Shown in pieces: positions 7,063 through 16,901 of a stretch of DNA of 64,000 nt; within the stretch, counting starts at the first letter, position 1, and the number at the start of each line of letters is the position of its first letter. Both the position numbers and the translations under genes were made by a program. Origin of the DNA: a virus; the IMG/VR virus record IMGVR_UViG_3300044736_000098, positions 1-64,000 of that record, one strand, 5' to 3'. The notes under the pieces are model-generated. The model made no database searches. It was not told where the DNA came from and saw only the letters and a program-made list of their open reading frames with translations.

Positions 7063-8850
7063 TCAGAGTTCGGAAATGACGCACCAGTTGTGCATCGGCT
7101 TGTTGATGCCGGCAGGATCAAAAACCAAATCCTCCCCGGCGGAATCGCGCAGGCATCCGCGCGGGCCGGTCAGGCGGCCCGGAAGATTGCCGCTGTGCGG
7201 CGACCATGCATAGCGAACCTTATCAGTGCTCGCGAGTGCGCCCGAGCATGTGATTTTGACGCGATCAGGGCCGGCCATCTCGACGCTCGTGATGGTGCGC
7301 GCGGACCCTCCGGAGTCTACGACGCCAAAGCCGAAATTACCGGGGTCGGAAACCTGCACCGTGTCCAAGACAAGTGGCGGGCGCGGCACGTCAAATATGA
7401 CGGTCATCACATTGCCCTGCACGATCTTGCGCAGCGGGGCGAGCGGCTTCCAGTCGCGGCCTTCCAGCACGACGCGTTTATAGGCGAGTCCCATATATGC
7501 GCCGACCCACTTGGCCGCGATATTTGTGAAATGAACGTCCCCGGAATTGTAGTCAATGAAGTAGAGCGGCATCACCAGCTTGACCAGTAGATTGGTCTGC
7601 GCAACTTCGTATTGCCCAAGGGCGATATCGGGCGTCGTTCCGCCGGAATAATAACCATGTGCCGCTACCTGCGTGGCGAACAGATAGACCGGGTTGGTCT
7701 GCCCGGTCTTGGCCTGGATATCGGTTTGAAGATCGGCCTGCAGTTGTGCGAGCGCGGTCTTATAGGTTGCCTTCGCGGTAGATGCTATGTCGCTTTCGCC
7801 TTGAATGAACGGAACCGCCTGACAGGCGATCGGTGCGTTAACCGACCCCGCCAGGGCAATCATCCGATCGACGGCGCTCATCATTTTAGTGTAGTCCGTC
7901 GATCCCTTGGCAAGCGATGCGATCGCCGTGCCGCCTTCGCCGGCCGCAGCTGCAACCATTTGAAATTTATGGTTGGCCCATGTCAGATTGTTTTCTACAG
8001 CGATCAGCGCAGCGATCATCTGACACGCACCGGACAGCGGAGACTCGCCGGTGTTCCCCGCGTCTGCCTCGACCAGCGGCACAAGCGCCTGCGAGCCATA
8101 CGGATAGCTGGCAAGCGTCCCTACCCCTCCAGACAGCATCAGCGCGGACGGCGATGCCGTTGTGGACAAAGCCGGATGCGCGTTCCAACCGATTGAGTTG
8201 CTTTGCCCATAGGCAAGAAAAAGGTTGTATTCGTAATCGGTGCGCAGACGCGGCAGCACCGCCGAACGTAGAACGGAGAGTGACTTGGAATGTACGCCGG
8301 AAGGCGATACGCGAAACGCCGCGGCGCCGTAGGCGTCAGATATCTGGAAATCGTCATTTGCCAGGAGTTGAATCAGCGCGGTTTTCTGATTAAACACATT
8401 AATGCTGGAAAATACCGTGGGCGCCACGCCGGGGCCATTCGGGTTGGTTCCCACGTCGTCACGAACGGATTGTGCGGTGTCGCGTGCATGAATCCACTGC
8501 CAGCCTGCCGGCGACGCCGACCAGCTATAGATGCCTTCATTGGCCACGCTGCCGCCGACAACGGGATCAGTATGGGTGCCAGCGTCTGTCCCGGTGACCT
8601 CGGCGCGCTGGCCCGCAGTCGAGCCGGCAATTGGAGACAGCGCAGCCCAGGTCCGTTCGACCAACACTGGAACGTGAGCGGCATCCGAAATTCCCGCGAC
8701 CCCGGCTTCAACGGCCGCGACACGGGTTTCCGTGATCGAAAGCGCGTTGATGCACTCGCCCTTATCCGGTTGATTTACGCCGCTGGCACGAACGCCGTCA
8801 ATGACGTAAGCCCGCCAGGCGATGCGCGCAGCGTCGAGAATTGATCCCAT
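7063..8850 (-). CDS. Tail-associated SGNH/GDSL esterase (receptor-binding depolymerase)
   Basis: Residues from about 200 form an SGNH hydrolase: LAYGQSN (nucleophile block), VPFIQGESD, and SGDVHFTN (Asp-His). This matches sialate O-acetylesterase-type enzymes. The N-terminal ~190 residues are a tail-attachment region rich in Ala and Thr. The C-terminal 110 residues look like beta-sandwich carbohydrate-binding. Predicted to deacetylate or trim surface polysaccharide during adsorption. 595 residues. Confidence 0.8.
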   Translation of the reverse strand: MGSILDAARIAWRAYVIDGVRASGVNQPDKGECINALSITETRVAAVEAGVAGISDAAHVPVLVERTWAALSPIAGSTAGQRAEVTGTDAGTHTDPVVGGSVANEGIYSWSASPAGWQWIHARDTAQSVRDDVGTNPNGPGVAPTVFSSINVFNQKTALIQLLANDDFQISDAYGAAAFRVSPSGVHSKSLSVLRSAVLPRLRTDYEYNLFLAYGQSNSIGWNAHPALSTTASPSALMLSGGVGTLASYPYGSQALVPLVEADAGNTGESPLSGACQMIAALIAVENNLTWANHKFQMVAAAAGEGGTAIASLAKGSTDYTKMMSAVDRMIALAGSVNAPIACQAVPFIQGESDIASTAKATYKTALAQLQADLQTDIQAKTGQTNPVYLFATQVAAHGYYSGGTTPDIALGQYEVAQTNLLVKLVMPLYFIDYNSGDVHFTNIAAKWVGAYMGLAYKRVVLEGRDWKPLAPLRKIVQGNVMTVIFDVPRPPLVLDTVQVSDPGNFGFGVVDSGGSARTITSVEMAGPDRVKITCSGALASTDKVRYAWSPHSGNLPGRLTGPRGCLRDSAGEDLVFDPAGINKPMHNWCVISEL

Positions 8851-8852
8851 GA

Positions 8853-9488
8853 TTATTTCAACCCTTGCTGCTTCTTAAGTTCGTCGATTTGTTGCTGCAA
8901 ATACTGGCAATGCGCGATCAGATACGGGACGGCCTTGCTGTAGTCGACCATCCACAATTCCTTGAAAGGATTGTCGAGGTCGAGATGCTTATCGCTATCT
9001 CCCGGCGTGACCATGCGCGGTAGAACCGCATAAGCCTCTTGCGCGACGACGCCGACGCCGTGAATTAGATTGCGCTCATCGTCATGGTCATAAATTTTGA
9101 GACCGCAAATCACGTCTCGCGCAATCTCAAAGTCGAGTTGAACGCGATATGGTTTCCCGCGCTCGTCCGACGATGTATTGTAATTTGCCGTGAGCGCGGC
9201 CTGATTCATATTGATCGCACCGCATTGAGTATCGGCCGAGTTGCTGAAATCTATTGCGGTAAGCACGCCTGCAGTGTTATTTCCTCTGATGGCAACCCCA
9301 TTTCCCGTAGCCATGAAGAGATGCGTGAACGCGCCCGCGCGACCTATATTTCCCGCTACCGCATACTCGAAAAGAAGCGTTGAGTTCGAGGAAAATCCGA
9401 CTGCGTTCGCAGCCGGCAAATACACGCCATTGGTGGGGATGATCGAACTTGTAACGTTAAGATATCCAGGGGCAGAGAATCCGCTCAT
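8853..9488 (-). CDS. Tail fibre with Peptidase_S74 intramolecular chaperone
   Basis: The C-terminal half carries the S74 self-cleaving chaperone: TSSDERGKP, then GVVAQEAYAVLPRMV, MVDYSKAVPYLIAHCQ, ending in a coiled-coil QYLQQQIDELKKQQ. Such domains assemble fibre trimers and then cut themselves off. The N-terminal half is short and beta-rich. 211 residues. Confidence 0.85.
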   Translation of the reverse strand: MSGFSAPGYLNVTSSIIPTNGVYLPAANAVGFSSNSTLLFEYAVAGNIGRAGAFTHLFMATGNGVAIRGNNTAGVLTAIDFSNSADTQCGAINMNQAALTANYNTSSDERGKPYRVQLDFEIARDVICGLKIYDHDDERNLIHGVGVVAQEAYAVLPRMVTPGDSDKHLDLDNPFKELWMVDYSKAVPYLIAHCQYLQQQIDELKKQQGLK

Positions 9489-10513
9489 CAGACATAATCC
9501 AAATTGAACGCGGTTATGTCGGCGGCGACGAGCACCGTAGTATCAGCATCAGCAACTAGTTTTGTGAAGGCGTACCCGATGCCGTTTGCGAAAGAGAGGC
9601 CGAGCGGGAAATCGTAGACAAATGCTTGGCCGGCCGGACACGGGATTTTCTTGCGGATGGTGGTGGTGCCCGGAACAGGTGGATTCACCGCAGAGTCGTA
9701 GAGCACTAAGAACACGTCATAGGCGGCGTTGTTCTTCCCGCAGGCCGAATAGATGCGGCCTGCGCTCGTCTTGACGTTAGTTGCGTTCGTCGAAGCCGCA
9801 GCGGAGGCCATACGCGCCGTTGATGCAATACCGCCTGTGGCGGCGCTGGCATCGGCGACCGCGCGACCGATCAGGTTTGATCCCGCCGGCGTTGCCGCGA
9901 TCAAATCCGCATGAAGCGTGGTAGCGATATCGGTGTGAAGCTGCACCTCGTCTGTATGATTGGTTGCCAGTGCGGTGATGATGGTGGCCTGGTTGGCGGC
10001 GGTGCCGGCTCCCGTGGGCAAAGGCAGCGACGCGGCCGATACCGGCTGCGTGGCCTGCCAGAAGGTGCCTGTGACGGCATGCGTTCCGACCGTCAGCGTA
10101 CCGGCGAGCAACGCGCGGATTGCCTCTTCCTTGGCAAGCAGTGTCGTCCCGATATCCGCGTGCAGTTGGACTTCGTCGGTATGATTGGTCGCCAGCGCGG
10201 TAATAATGCTCGCAAGCGATGTATTGCCGGTATCCTGCTTTGCTTCGGTCGCGGGAGCTGCAATGAGTTTCGCCAGGATCGCCGCGAGCGTGGTTTGCGT
10301 GGCGGGATCGGCGCTCAACTTCGCCAAGACGGCAGCGAGCGTGGTTTGCGTTCCGAGAAGCCCTAACGCCGTGGTGATTGCGTTTATTGCCAGCAAATCT
10401 TCATTGGAAAGCACAACGGGTCGAGACCCCGCGGCGGCTGCGCGGCCGGGCGCGGGCGGTAGTTCAACGGCTTTTCGCGCGTTGTCTGCGTCAATGACTT
10501 CTATTTGGGCCAT
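9488..10513 (-). CDS. Repetitive tail/fibre protein
   Basis: 341 residues with internal repeats. Two copies of TQTTLAA-LAKL-A-PAT occur near residues 55-90. Two copies of IITALATNHTDEVQLH-DI-TTL occur near 105-130 and 175-205. The C-terminal ~120 residues form a distinct beta domain. Repeats of this type are common in phage fibre shafts. Start ATG has GAGGA upstream. Confidence 0.65.
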   Translation of the reverse strand: MAQIEVIDADNARKAVELPPAPGRAAAAGSRPVVLSNEDLLAINAITTALGLLGTQTTLAAVLAKLSADPATQTTLAAILAKLIAAPATEAKQDTGNTSLASIITALATNHTDEVQLHADIGTTLLAKEEAIRALLAGTLTVGTHAVTGTFWQATQPVSAASLPLPTGAGTAANQATIITALATNHTDEVQLHTDIATTLHADLIAATPAGSNLIGRAVADASAATGGIASTARMASAAASTNATNVKTSAGRIYSACGKNNAAYDVFLVLYDSAVNPPVPGTTTIRKKIPCPAGQAFVYDFPLGLSFANGIGYAFTKLVADADTTVLVAADITAFNLDYV

Positions 10514-10549
10514 TTAGTGAGAAATCCTCGCGCAAAGCTGGCGTCTGCC

Positions 10550-10578
10550 CTTGTACCATCTCTAGTGTTGAAAGTCAA
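10550..10578 (-). promoter_or_regulatory. Possible variant of the dispersed promoter
   Basis: -35 TTGACT (10578-10573) lies inside the palindrome GTTGACTTTCAAC. A weak TACAAG is 17 bases downstream. A second copy of the spacer motif, ACTTTTTGCAATATTG, lies just upstream. It would serve the fibre gene starting at 10513. Confidence 0.35.
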
Positions 10579-10600
10579 CAATATTGCAAAAAGTTCTCAA

Positions 10601-12148
10601 TCAAATTTCGTCAAAAAGCAACGGGATATACATGCTGTCTAGCGGGTTTGAAAAATCCAAACGACCAAGCGGAGGAATGATGCGAATGAAGGTCCACGTG
10701 ATGCGCCCGGCCAGTATGTTGATTTCCGCGCTCTGAATCTCCACTACGCAATCCTGCAGGCCGTTGACTGCGGTGTAGTTCAAAGACACCCATCGCTTGC
10801 CAACATAGCGCAACCCGGAAAGCTTGGTAACAAACGAACCCGTTTTGCTCGTGCTGAGACGAAGCAGTGCGCGATTTCCTAAACGAACCGCCTGCGTTGG
10901 ACTCTGCACCCACGACAGATCAAGCGCCTGCGACCGAACGACTCCCGTATTAGAAATCGCAGCCTCGTTCCGTACAGGGTCGGTTTGGGCCGATGCATAT
11001 TTCTGTGTCGGGTCGGTGTAGCTAATTTCCAGTTGATTGACCAACTGCTCGTTAGCGCGGCCGTGATTCAAAACAAACCCAAAAATGTGCGCGTCTGTAA
11101 TAGGCGGTTCAAGCGGCTCGCGATATTTGCCAACCGTGAGCGAAAACGTTCCCTCGCCGGTTTCCAGCATGTGACCGTCGCATGTGGCCAGTATTTTGTT
11201 GATTATATCTTCCGGCTTGTTGTCAAATTGATACCATCCGGCCGACCGATAACGAGGTTCGCCAGCGGCATCTTCGTCGCAAATATTCGCTTCAATCATC
11301 CATAGCGCGAGCATTGCGGGCGGCAGTATCGTGTCTAGATCGAGGCCCATACCGCCATCAACGCGCGTCAGGTAATCGATCAGTTGCAAAACGGGATTTG
11401 GCGATGCCCGCCATGTCGCAGGGTTGGCACGGCTTTGCGCCACATCGCGCGGATCCCATATCGGCGAGCACCTGGCTACAACGGACAGTTCGGGCTTGCC
11501 CTGTGGATACACCCTGGAAAATGTCGAAGGATCGGAGAGTGCACCGCATTTGAGGCCCGCATACGCAATGCCATCGCCGCGATATGCCGCCGTCCACAAA
11601 CCGTTAATGTTGGCGTCGCTTATAAAACTCGAAAGGACAGTTTGCGACGCCGCGCCCATGCGGATTTCGATTTGCACACGCCCGCCACCAAACTGATCGG
11701 CGCCGACGGTTGCAACGGTCCCAAGCCCGCCGGCCGAAATATCGGGGGAAACGGACACTTCTTGATCGTGCAAATAGATATGTTGAATGGACTCCACTGG
11801 TCCGTGGTGAAAAGCAATCACGTCATACGACGTTCGATTTGCTTCCTCATAAAGCATGTAGGAGCCGGCGAGCCGATTATCCCAATAGCCGCGAATGCGT
11901 GGCGGGATTGCCTGCTTGATGGATTGCGCACCGGCCTCGGGCTTGGGGATGCTTTGGTTAGGAGAAAGAGCGGCACTAAGCCCGATAGACGCGCCCAGGA
12001 TGGCCGTACTACCGACTATTGTAGCAAGACTCGTCCCGCCTATCGTGGTGGCAGAAAGCGCGCCAAGGCCCGCGATGCCCGTTCCGGCTTCCGCAGCGCC
12101 GGCAGCAGAGAGTATGGCGGAACCGATCAAAAACGTAACATCAGGCAC
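10601..12148 (-). CDS. Tail-tip / central fibre protein
   Basis: The start is GTG at 12148 with a strong GGGAGG upstream, giving 515 residues. A hydrophobic Ala/Gly-rich segment near the N-terminus (SAILSAAGAAEAGTGIAG...) is followed by PRIRGYWDNRLAGSYMLYE. This is typical of siphophage tail-tip proteins that sit after the NlpC/P60-type gene. The central domain resembles tail hub proteins (TRVDGGMGLDLDTILPP). Predicted to cap the tail and contact the membrane. Confidence 0.7.
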   Translation of the reverse strand: MPDVTFLIGSAILSAAGAAEAGTGIAGLGALSATTIGGTSLATIVGSTAILGASIGLSAALSPNQSIPKPEAGAQSIKQAIPPRIRGYWDNRLAGSYMLYEEANRTSYDVIAFHHGPVESIQHIYLHDQEVSVSPDISAGGLGTVATVGADQFGGGRVQIEIRMGAASQTVLSSFISDANINGLWTAAYRGDGIAYAGLKCGALSDPSTFSRVYPQGKPELSVVARCSPIWDPRDVAQSRANPATWRASPNPVLQLIDYLTRVDGGMGLDLDTILPPAMLALWMIEANICDEDAAGEPRYRSAGWYQFDNKPEDIINKILATCDGHMLETGEGTFSLTVGKYREPLEPPITDAHIFGFVLNHGRANEQLVNQLEISYTDPTQKYASAQTDPVRNEAAISNTGVVRSQALDLSWVQSPTQAVRLGNRALLRLSTSKTGSFVTKLSGLRYVGKRWVSLNYTAVNGLQDCVVEIQSAEINILAGRITWTFIRIIPPLGRLDFSNPLDSMYIPLLFDEI

Positions 12149-12548
12149 GCGCCACCTCCCAAGTTCGAATGGTGGGGAGGGCCGCGATGGCCAATACAAC
12201 ATCGCGCGCGACCACAGCGCGCAGCATAGCGGACGTACAAATTGCACCCGTGGGACGAGACAGGACGCGGCCGGCGCGCACGGCAAACGGAGCCAACACA
12301 AGAGCTACGTCACCGGCCTTCGGTGTATCCGTCTCGCGCAGGCCGATCGCCGCGAAACGCTTGGAGCACGATGCAAGAATGCCGCCTTCGCTCCGGAGCA
12401 ACGCGTCCCACTGGCGAGGGGTATACGTGCCGCGGCGATCGGACATTGGATCAGTCATGCCGTTTTCTACGAGCCAATCCGCCATGAACACGCAACAGTC
12501 CACTTTGCGCACCGCGGCCTTTTCCAAGTAGTCGGCCAATTTGGTCAT
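12141..12548 (-). CDS. Tail-associated DUF6950 / NlpC-P60-like protein
   Basis: 135 residues. The motif KVDCCVFMADWLVENGMTDPM...RGTY has the Cys of the papain-like fold. PKAGDVALV follows, as in phage DUF6950 proteins placed between tail hub genes. It may cut peptidoglycan at the entry site. Start ATG overlaps the upstream stop (ATGA). Confidence 0.65.
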   Translation of the reverse strand: MTKLADYLEKAAVRKVDCCVFMADWLVENGMTDPMSDRRGTYTPRQWDALLRSEGGILASCSKRFAAIGLRETDTPKAGDVALVLAPFAVRAGRVLSRPTGAICTSAMLRAVVARDVVLAIAALPTIRTWEVARA

Positions 12549-13153
12549 GTGAATTGTGGCCACGGTTTAATCCAGCCGTGCGCATATCGGCCGACGAGAT
12601 TGCAGAACATATCGCCAGTCGAGCGTGCTTGCTGGTCTTGATTGGTCAAATACGACAGAGATGGGCGACGGCGAGCTGTCATCAATGACCCCGCCGAAAG
12701 TACCACTTTCCGAATAATCGGCTGTTCCGGGTCCGTCGTTTCTGCTTGCTGCGTCGAAAGGAAATCGGCCGTGTAATTCGCAAACCAGTGAACCGCTCCA
12801 AGTAATTGCCAGTCGGTTCCCAAAAAACCAATGCCGACCGAAGTGCGCGCTCCACTGATGATTTCAGCATCGTTACCGGACGCGACCGCCAAGACGTCGC
12901 CGGACACGCCGCTTAGTGCGAACTCGACGCGCTGTGCAGCGCCGTTCAACATCTGATTGAACGTGGGCAAGTCGAATATTTCACCAAAACCGACATATTC
13001 AGTGCCGTCGGGATCAAGCGTATTGGTGACAGCGATATGCCCAAATCCAAGCCACAACAGCACGGGATTCGGTTCGGTCTCGACGCGAAAAAACGCTGCG
13101 ATGTTTTGCACATCAAGTTCAAGCGCGGCGATTTCGGCGGCGTTTAGGTTCAT
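12545..13153 (-). CDS. Tail protein (202 aa)
   Basis: Located between the distal tail genes and the DUF6950 gene, in the usual order of tail-tip assembly. Shows FFRVETEPNPVLLWLGFGHI and ISGARTSVGIGFLGTDWQL, resembling minor tail proteins that bind tail-tip hubs. No catalytic motif. Assignment rests on gene order and composition. Confidence 0.6.
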   Translation of the reverse strand: MNLNAAEIAALELDVQNIAAFFRVETEPNPVLLWLGFGHIAVTNTLDPDGTEYVGFGEIFDLPTFNQMLNGAAQRVEFALSGVSGDVLAVASGNDAEIISGARTSVGIGFLGTDWQLLGAVHWFANYTADFLSTQQAETTDPEQPIIRKVVLSAGSLMTARRRPSLSYLTNQDQQARSTGDMFCNLVGRYAHGWIKPWPQFT

Positions 13154-13323
13154 GCGCCACCCGCGTCAATCTCGGCGCTCAATCCAGCAGCACGCAGGCG
13201 GTCAGCTAACAAGCGTATCCGCTCAGCAGCTTGCGCCATGATAACAGCGGCAGCGTGCCAGTTGTCATCAGTCAACAGTTGCGCTTCCCTGTCCATAACG
13301 ACGAGCATGCTGTTTGTTTTCAT
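13150..13323 (-). CDS. Small tail-region protein (57 aa)
   Basis: The frame starts ATG at 13323, overlapping the TGA of the previous tail gene (ATGA). It ends TGA overlapping the next ATG. The product is a mostly helical, charged 57-residue protein (HAAAVIMAQAAERIRLLADRL). Both perfect couplings fill what would otherwise be a gap in a tight operon. Confidence 0.6.
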   Translation of the reverse strand: MKTNSMLVVMDREAQLLTDDNWHAAAVIMAQAAERIRLLADRLRAAGLSAEIDAGGA

Positions 13324-14012
13324 GTTGCGTACTTCGACTCAACAAACTTCACGGACGCGAGCGAAAAGGGGAACGTCGTTACGTTCAAATTCATGGCCGC
13401 CGAGTTGACCAGCTTCATAGTGCAACGTGGCCGATCGAACTCCAGGACAGTACCGTTCGATATGGCTTCGCGTAGTGGCGGGTTGAACGTGATGCTTGCC
13501 ACGCTTCCAGACTGTTGCGCCGTCGCGATTTCATACAGTCGCCAGTTATACGTCGGATGTTGAATCGAAAACTTTTCGCCACCCTGTAACGCGGCGCAGT
13601 TATTCAGATTCAACACCATGGATGTTGCGCGGCGCGCCGCGCCGCCGCTGTTGGTTACGTCGATAACGGGCTGTTGATATCCTGACCCGTCCGAAAAGAA
13701 AGACCCGTCGCTATGGGGTAAAATAAGTTCTACTACATTGGTGGGAAACGGCGCGAATATCGTGTCCAGGCACGGCACAATCAGCGGAGTCACGCCGCCG
13801 TTAGTAATCTGGCGCACCGCTCGCCAGCATAACGTCGCAAGACGATCGCGGAATCGAATGTTGTTGAGCGACGCCATCCAAAAACCGCCGCCATCGGAAC
13901 GCACGTCAACGGATGCGCCGGGCGTTTGCCCTGCACCCATTGTATTACCGGCGATATTCCAGTCGTGATCGCCTTCGGTAAATACGCGAGACGGAAACTC
14001 AATGAGGGTCAT
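13320..14012 (-). CDS. Minor tail / distal tail protein
   Basis: 230 residues immediately after the tape measure, where siphophages place their distal tail protein. Beta-rich, ending FPFSLASVKFVESKYAT. Contains RFRDRLATLCWRAVRQITNGG and TPLIVPCLDT. Function inferred from position. Confidence 0.6.
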   Translation of the reverse strand: MTLIEFPSRVFTEGDHDWNIAGNTMGAGQTPGASVDVRSDGGGFWMASLNNIRFRDRLATLCWRAVRQITNGGVTPLIVPCLDTIFAPFPTNVVELILPHSDGSFFSDGSGYQQPVIDVTNSGGAARRATSMVLNLNNCAALQGGEKFSIQHPTYNWRLYEIATAQQSGSVASITFNPPLREAISNGTVLEFDRPRCTMKLVNSAAMNLNVTTFPFSLASVKFVESKYAT

Positions 14013-16663
14013 TAACTGACTCCCGTGCTGGCGTAGCGCTGCTGCGATTGGCTCTGCTTCACGATACCCGCGATCTTCTGTTCGTGCGCGGCCAACACGC
14101 GCTGTATTCCTTGCACAGTGCGGTCATCGGCGTTGCCGTTGATAACGACGCTGGCGCCTGCAAAGTTATTGGTAACGCCGCCGTTCGAGTTCACCGCGGC
14201 GGGTGGCGTGACGTAGCCGCCACCCGCGTAGCCGCGCAGTTTATTCAGATTACCCACGCCGATACGGCTCGTGGCCGCGGCGTCCATAACGTATTCACCG
14301 CGATGGACGATACCAGCCGGTTCGAATTTTCCTCCTGAGCCGGTATAGCCGCCTCCCGCAAATCCAGCCGGTGCAGTGGGACCGAAGCCGCCAACGCCGT
14401 CCGTGGCACTCTTGACACTGCCAAAGCTAAACCCGCCGAAACCACCAAACACACCCTGCAGCGAGCGCATTATCGGACTAAGGATCGCCATTTTGAAGAT
14501 CATTTCTTCAACAGCACGGACCCCCGCCTTACCCATGTCCCTTAAACCGTTGCCTACAGACTTCGTGCGATCAAGAATGTCCACAAAACCCGTTGTTAGC
14601 GTCCCCGACATAGAATTAGATAGTCCGCTCAGCGCACCGTTTGTTCGCAGTGTGGATGCCTCGACGCTACCAAGGGCCGTCGCAACGTCTGGATAAATGC
14701 CTTTCAATTGCTGCGCGATTTGCACATCTTCCGGCGCGAGAAGCGACGTGCTGGCGCCGAATTTGATTTCGCCCGCAACCTTTGCCTTCTCCAGCAATTG
14801 AACCCGCTCGGCGTACTTCGTGTTTTCCGCGACCAACCGATTATATTGCGCTTGATCGAAACCCGTATTATTGCGGGCCGCCTCCGCTCGCAAGGCAGTG
14901 TAGGATTGCCAGTTGGCTTTGAGCAGCGCGACTTCGCCGGTAGTCTTGCCAAGCGAAATAATTTCAACCTGCGTCGCGCCGACGCTATCCTGCGCCGCGC
15001 GCAATCGGTCCTGTGCGGCGGTCGTAAGGGCGTAACTGGCCTGTGCGCCCGCGACGGCGGCCGCTTTACTAGCAAGGCCTTGTTTCTCCGAAAGCGAAAG
15101 ATTTTGACCGGCCAGGCTTAACATCGTCTGTTGATACGCAATGTCCGCGCGCTGCGACGGCGATTTTGCGTTGATTGCTTTTAGTTGAAGATCGGATGCC
15201 GCCGAGGAACTCTCGACGGTCGTGCGGAAGGAGTCTAACATTTGCTGAGAGCGCGACTTGGCTAGTGCAACATCGCCTTGGCCAAGGCCAAGTGCTTTTA
15301 TCATCGGCGAGTCAGCATTTGCGCTTTGAACCGCCGTGTTAACGTCGGTCAAGTTCCTCTTTATGCCCACTTCCGGCACGAGACTGCTTAGAACCGGACC
15401 AAGCGTCAACGATTGCGCGTTGGTTTGAACCTTGCGCATTTCCTCGGCTGCGTCTCTAAGCTTGTTGCCGAGTTTTTCGGATTCCTCTTCTGCGCGCTGC
15501 AAGTCCCTCGTAAACTGCTCCATCGCCGCCGATTGAAGCGGGCTATTGCGAGTCAGACTGTTCGGCGACTGCAGTTCCGTAATTTGATCCTTGATCTTTT
15601 TAATCTTATCCAGGGACTGCGCGAATTTGGTTTGATCGGACTCGCTACCGCCGAGCAGTTGACCGATGACGCTCACGCCACCGGACAGGCGGGTTTTGAA
15701 ACCCTCCCAAACCTTCGAAAGACCACTGGCAGAGTCGGCCGCGCCTTCCGTGCTGTTTTTCACACCATCGAGAATAAGCTTTTGAGCCGCGGTCGCGTTG
15801 TTTTGCGTGACCAGGGATTTGATAAGGCTCTGTGTATTGAAATCAAGAAACCCTAAACGCTCGTTAAGCTGATCGGCTCCCGCGACCGGATCCACTAAAG
15901 CCTTGGCGAGCAGCGTGGCTGCCTTGGTAGTGTCGACTCCCATGACTTTTGCGAAATCACGCGTCACGGAGATCGCCGAACCGAACAAGTCTTTGCTGAT
16001 TTTTCCGGTTTGCGCCAATGTAGACGCGATGTCTGATGCAGCGGTAACAGACACTTTGCCAGCCGACGCCGACGCCATGGAGATGCTATTGATATCATCA
16101 ACAGTCGCGCCCGATGCCTTGCCGATGCCCTTTAGCGAGAGTTGAATTTTCTCTTGTGAATCGGACCATGATTTCGCGACAAAAAAAGCGCCGGCCGCGA
16201 GCGCGAGCGCGGCGGCAATAGCGCCGCGTGCGGGTGTAACGAATTCCGATAGTTTTCCGATCACTTCGCCGAATGCGCCGGAAATTCCACCTTCTCCGCT
16301 CGCAGCGAAGCTGAGATGATTCATTTGCTGCGTTAGCGCTTGCGTCAGCGGAATACCGAGCGCGATGCTTTCACCCATGGAACGAATGGAGTGGAAAGCG
16401 GATTGCGCCTGAATCGACATGCCCGCGTGAGCGTGGGAAGCACGCTCTGATGCTTCGGCAAGACCGTCTGTCGCCGCAGCGGCGGGCGCGGCAGCCTCGT
16501 GCAAGGCTCGGACAGCCAAACCGGACTTGGCGCCCGCTACCGCCAGCTTATCCGTGCTAACGGCTGCGGCGGTGCTTTTGGCTGCGAGCTGGTCAAGCGC
16601 GGCATTTGCCGCTGTAACGGGTCGCGAATCGACCGCAATTCCGAGTGAGGCAATGTCGGTCAC
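14012..16663 (-). CDS. Tail tape measure protein
   Basis: 883 residues, Ala/Ser-rich and largely helical, with a hydrophobic central segment (AIAAALALAAGAFFVA). A Gly-rich C-terminal domain holds GGYTGSGGKFEPAGIVHRGEYVM, a hallmark of tape measure proteins. It sets tail length and is ejected during DNA entry. GTG start overlaps the stop of the chaperone ORF (GTGA). The protein is short for a long-tailed phage, implying a tail of moderate length. Confidence 0.9.
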   Translation of the reverse strand: MTDIASLGIAVDSRPVTAANAALDQLAAKSTAAAVSTDKLAVAGAKSGLAVRALHEAAAPAAAATDGLAEASERASHAHAGMSIQAQSAFHSIRSMGESIALGIPLTQALTQQMNHLSFAASGEGGISGAFGEVIGKLSEFVTPARGAIAAALALAAGAFFVAKSWSDSQEKIQLSLKGIGKASGATVDDINSISMASASAGKVSVTAASDIASTLAQTGKISKDLFGSAISVTRDFAKVMGVDTTKAATLLAKALVDPVAGADQLNERLGFLDFNTQSLIKSLVTQNNATAAQKLILDGVKNSTEGAADSASGLSKVWEGFKTRLSGGVSVIGQLLGGSESDQTKFAQSLDKIKKIKDQITELQSPNSLTRNSPLQSAAMEQFTRDLQRAEEESEKLGNKLRDAAEEMRKVQTNAQSLTLGPVLSSLVPEVGIKRNLTDVNTAVQSANADSPMIKALGLGQGDVALAKSRSQQMLDSFRTTVESSSAASDLQLKAINAKSPSQRADIAYQQTMLSLAGQNLSLSEKQGLASKAAAVAGAQASYALTTAAQDRLRAAQDSVGATQVEIISLGKTTGEVALLKANWQSYTALRAEAARNNTGFDQAQYNRLVAENTKYAERVQLLEKAKVAGEIKFGASTSLLAPEDVQIAQQLKGIYPDVATALGSVEASTLRTNGALSGLSNSMSGTLTTGFVDILDRTKSVGNGLRDMGKAGVRAVEEMIFKMAILSPIMRSLQGVFGGFGGFSFGSVKSATDGVGGFGPTAPAGFAGGGYTGSGGKFEPAGIVHRGEYVMDAAATSRIGVGNLNKLRGYAGGGYVTPPAAVNSNGGVTNNFAGASVVINGNADDRTVQGIQRVLAAHEQKIAGIVKQSQSQQRYASTGVS

Positions 16664-16887
16664 GCGGCACCCCCGAACAGCGCATCAAACAGCGCGGGCG
16701 TAATGCCTTGCTTGGGAGCCGGCGCAGGCGCGGGTTCTTCCGGCGCGCCAAACGCTGCGCGCAGAATCGCATTCACAAATTTATTGCGGGATGAAATTGC
16801 ACGGGCTAGGGCGTCGATCGGCATTTTACTCACTTGGTCGTATGTGTAGCCGCAAACGCCCATGCCGTCGTTTTCCAGCCACGCCAA
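16660..16887 (-). CDS. Tail assembly chaperone, downstream (T-like) part
   Basis: 75 residues from a TTG with no ribosome site. The same frame stays open upstream through the end of the preceding G-like gene. This indicates it is made as a -1 frameshift extension, like lambda gpGT. Contains LENDGMGVCGYTYDQV and a Pro/Ala linker. It lies directly before the tape measure gene, the conserved location for these chaperones. Confidence 0.65.
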   Translation of the reverse strand: MAWLENDGMGVCGYTYDQVSKMPIDALARAISSRNKFVNAILRAAFGAPEEPAPAPAPKQGITPALFDALFGGAA

Positions 16888-16901
16888 ATAGTCAGCGTGG
16901 C

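Noticed and set aside
16660-16887. Independent start of the second chaperone at TTG
   Set aside because: There is no ribosome site, and the frame is open upstream into the first gene, which favours frameshifting.
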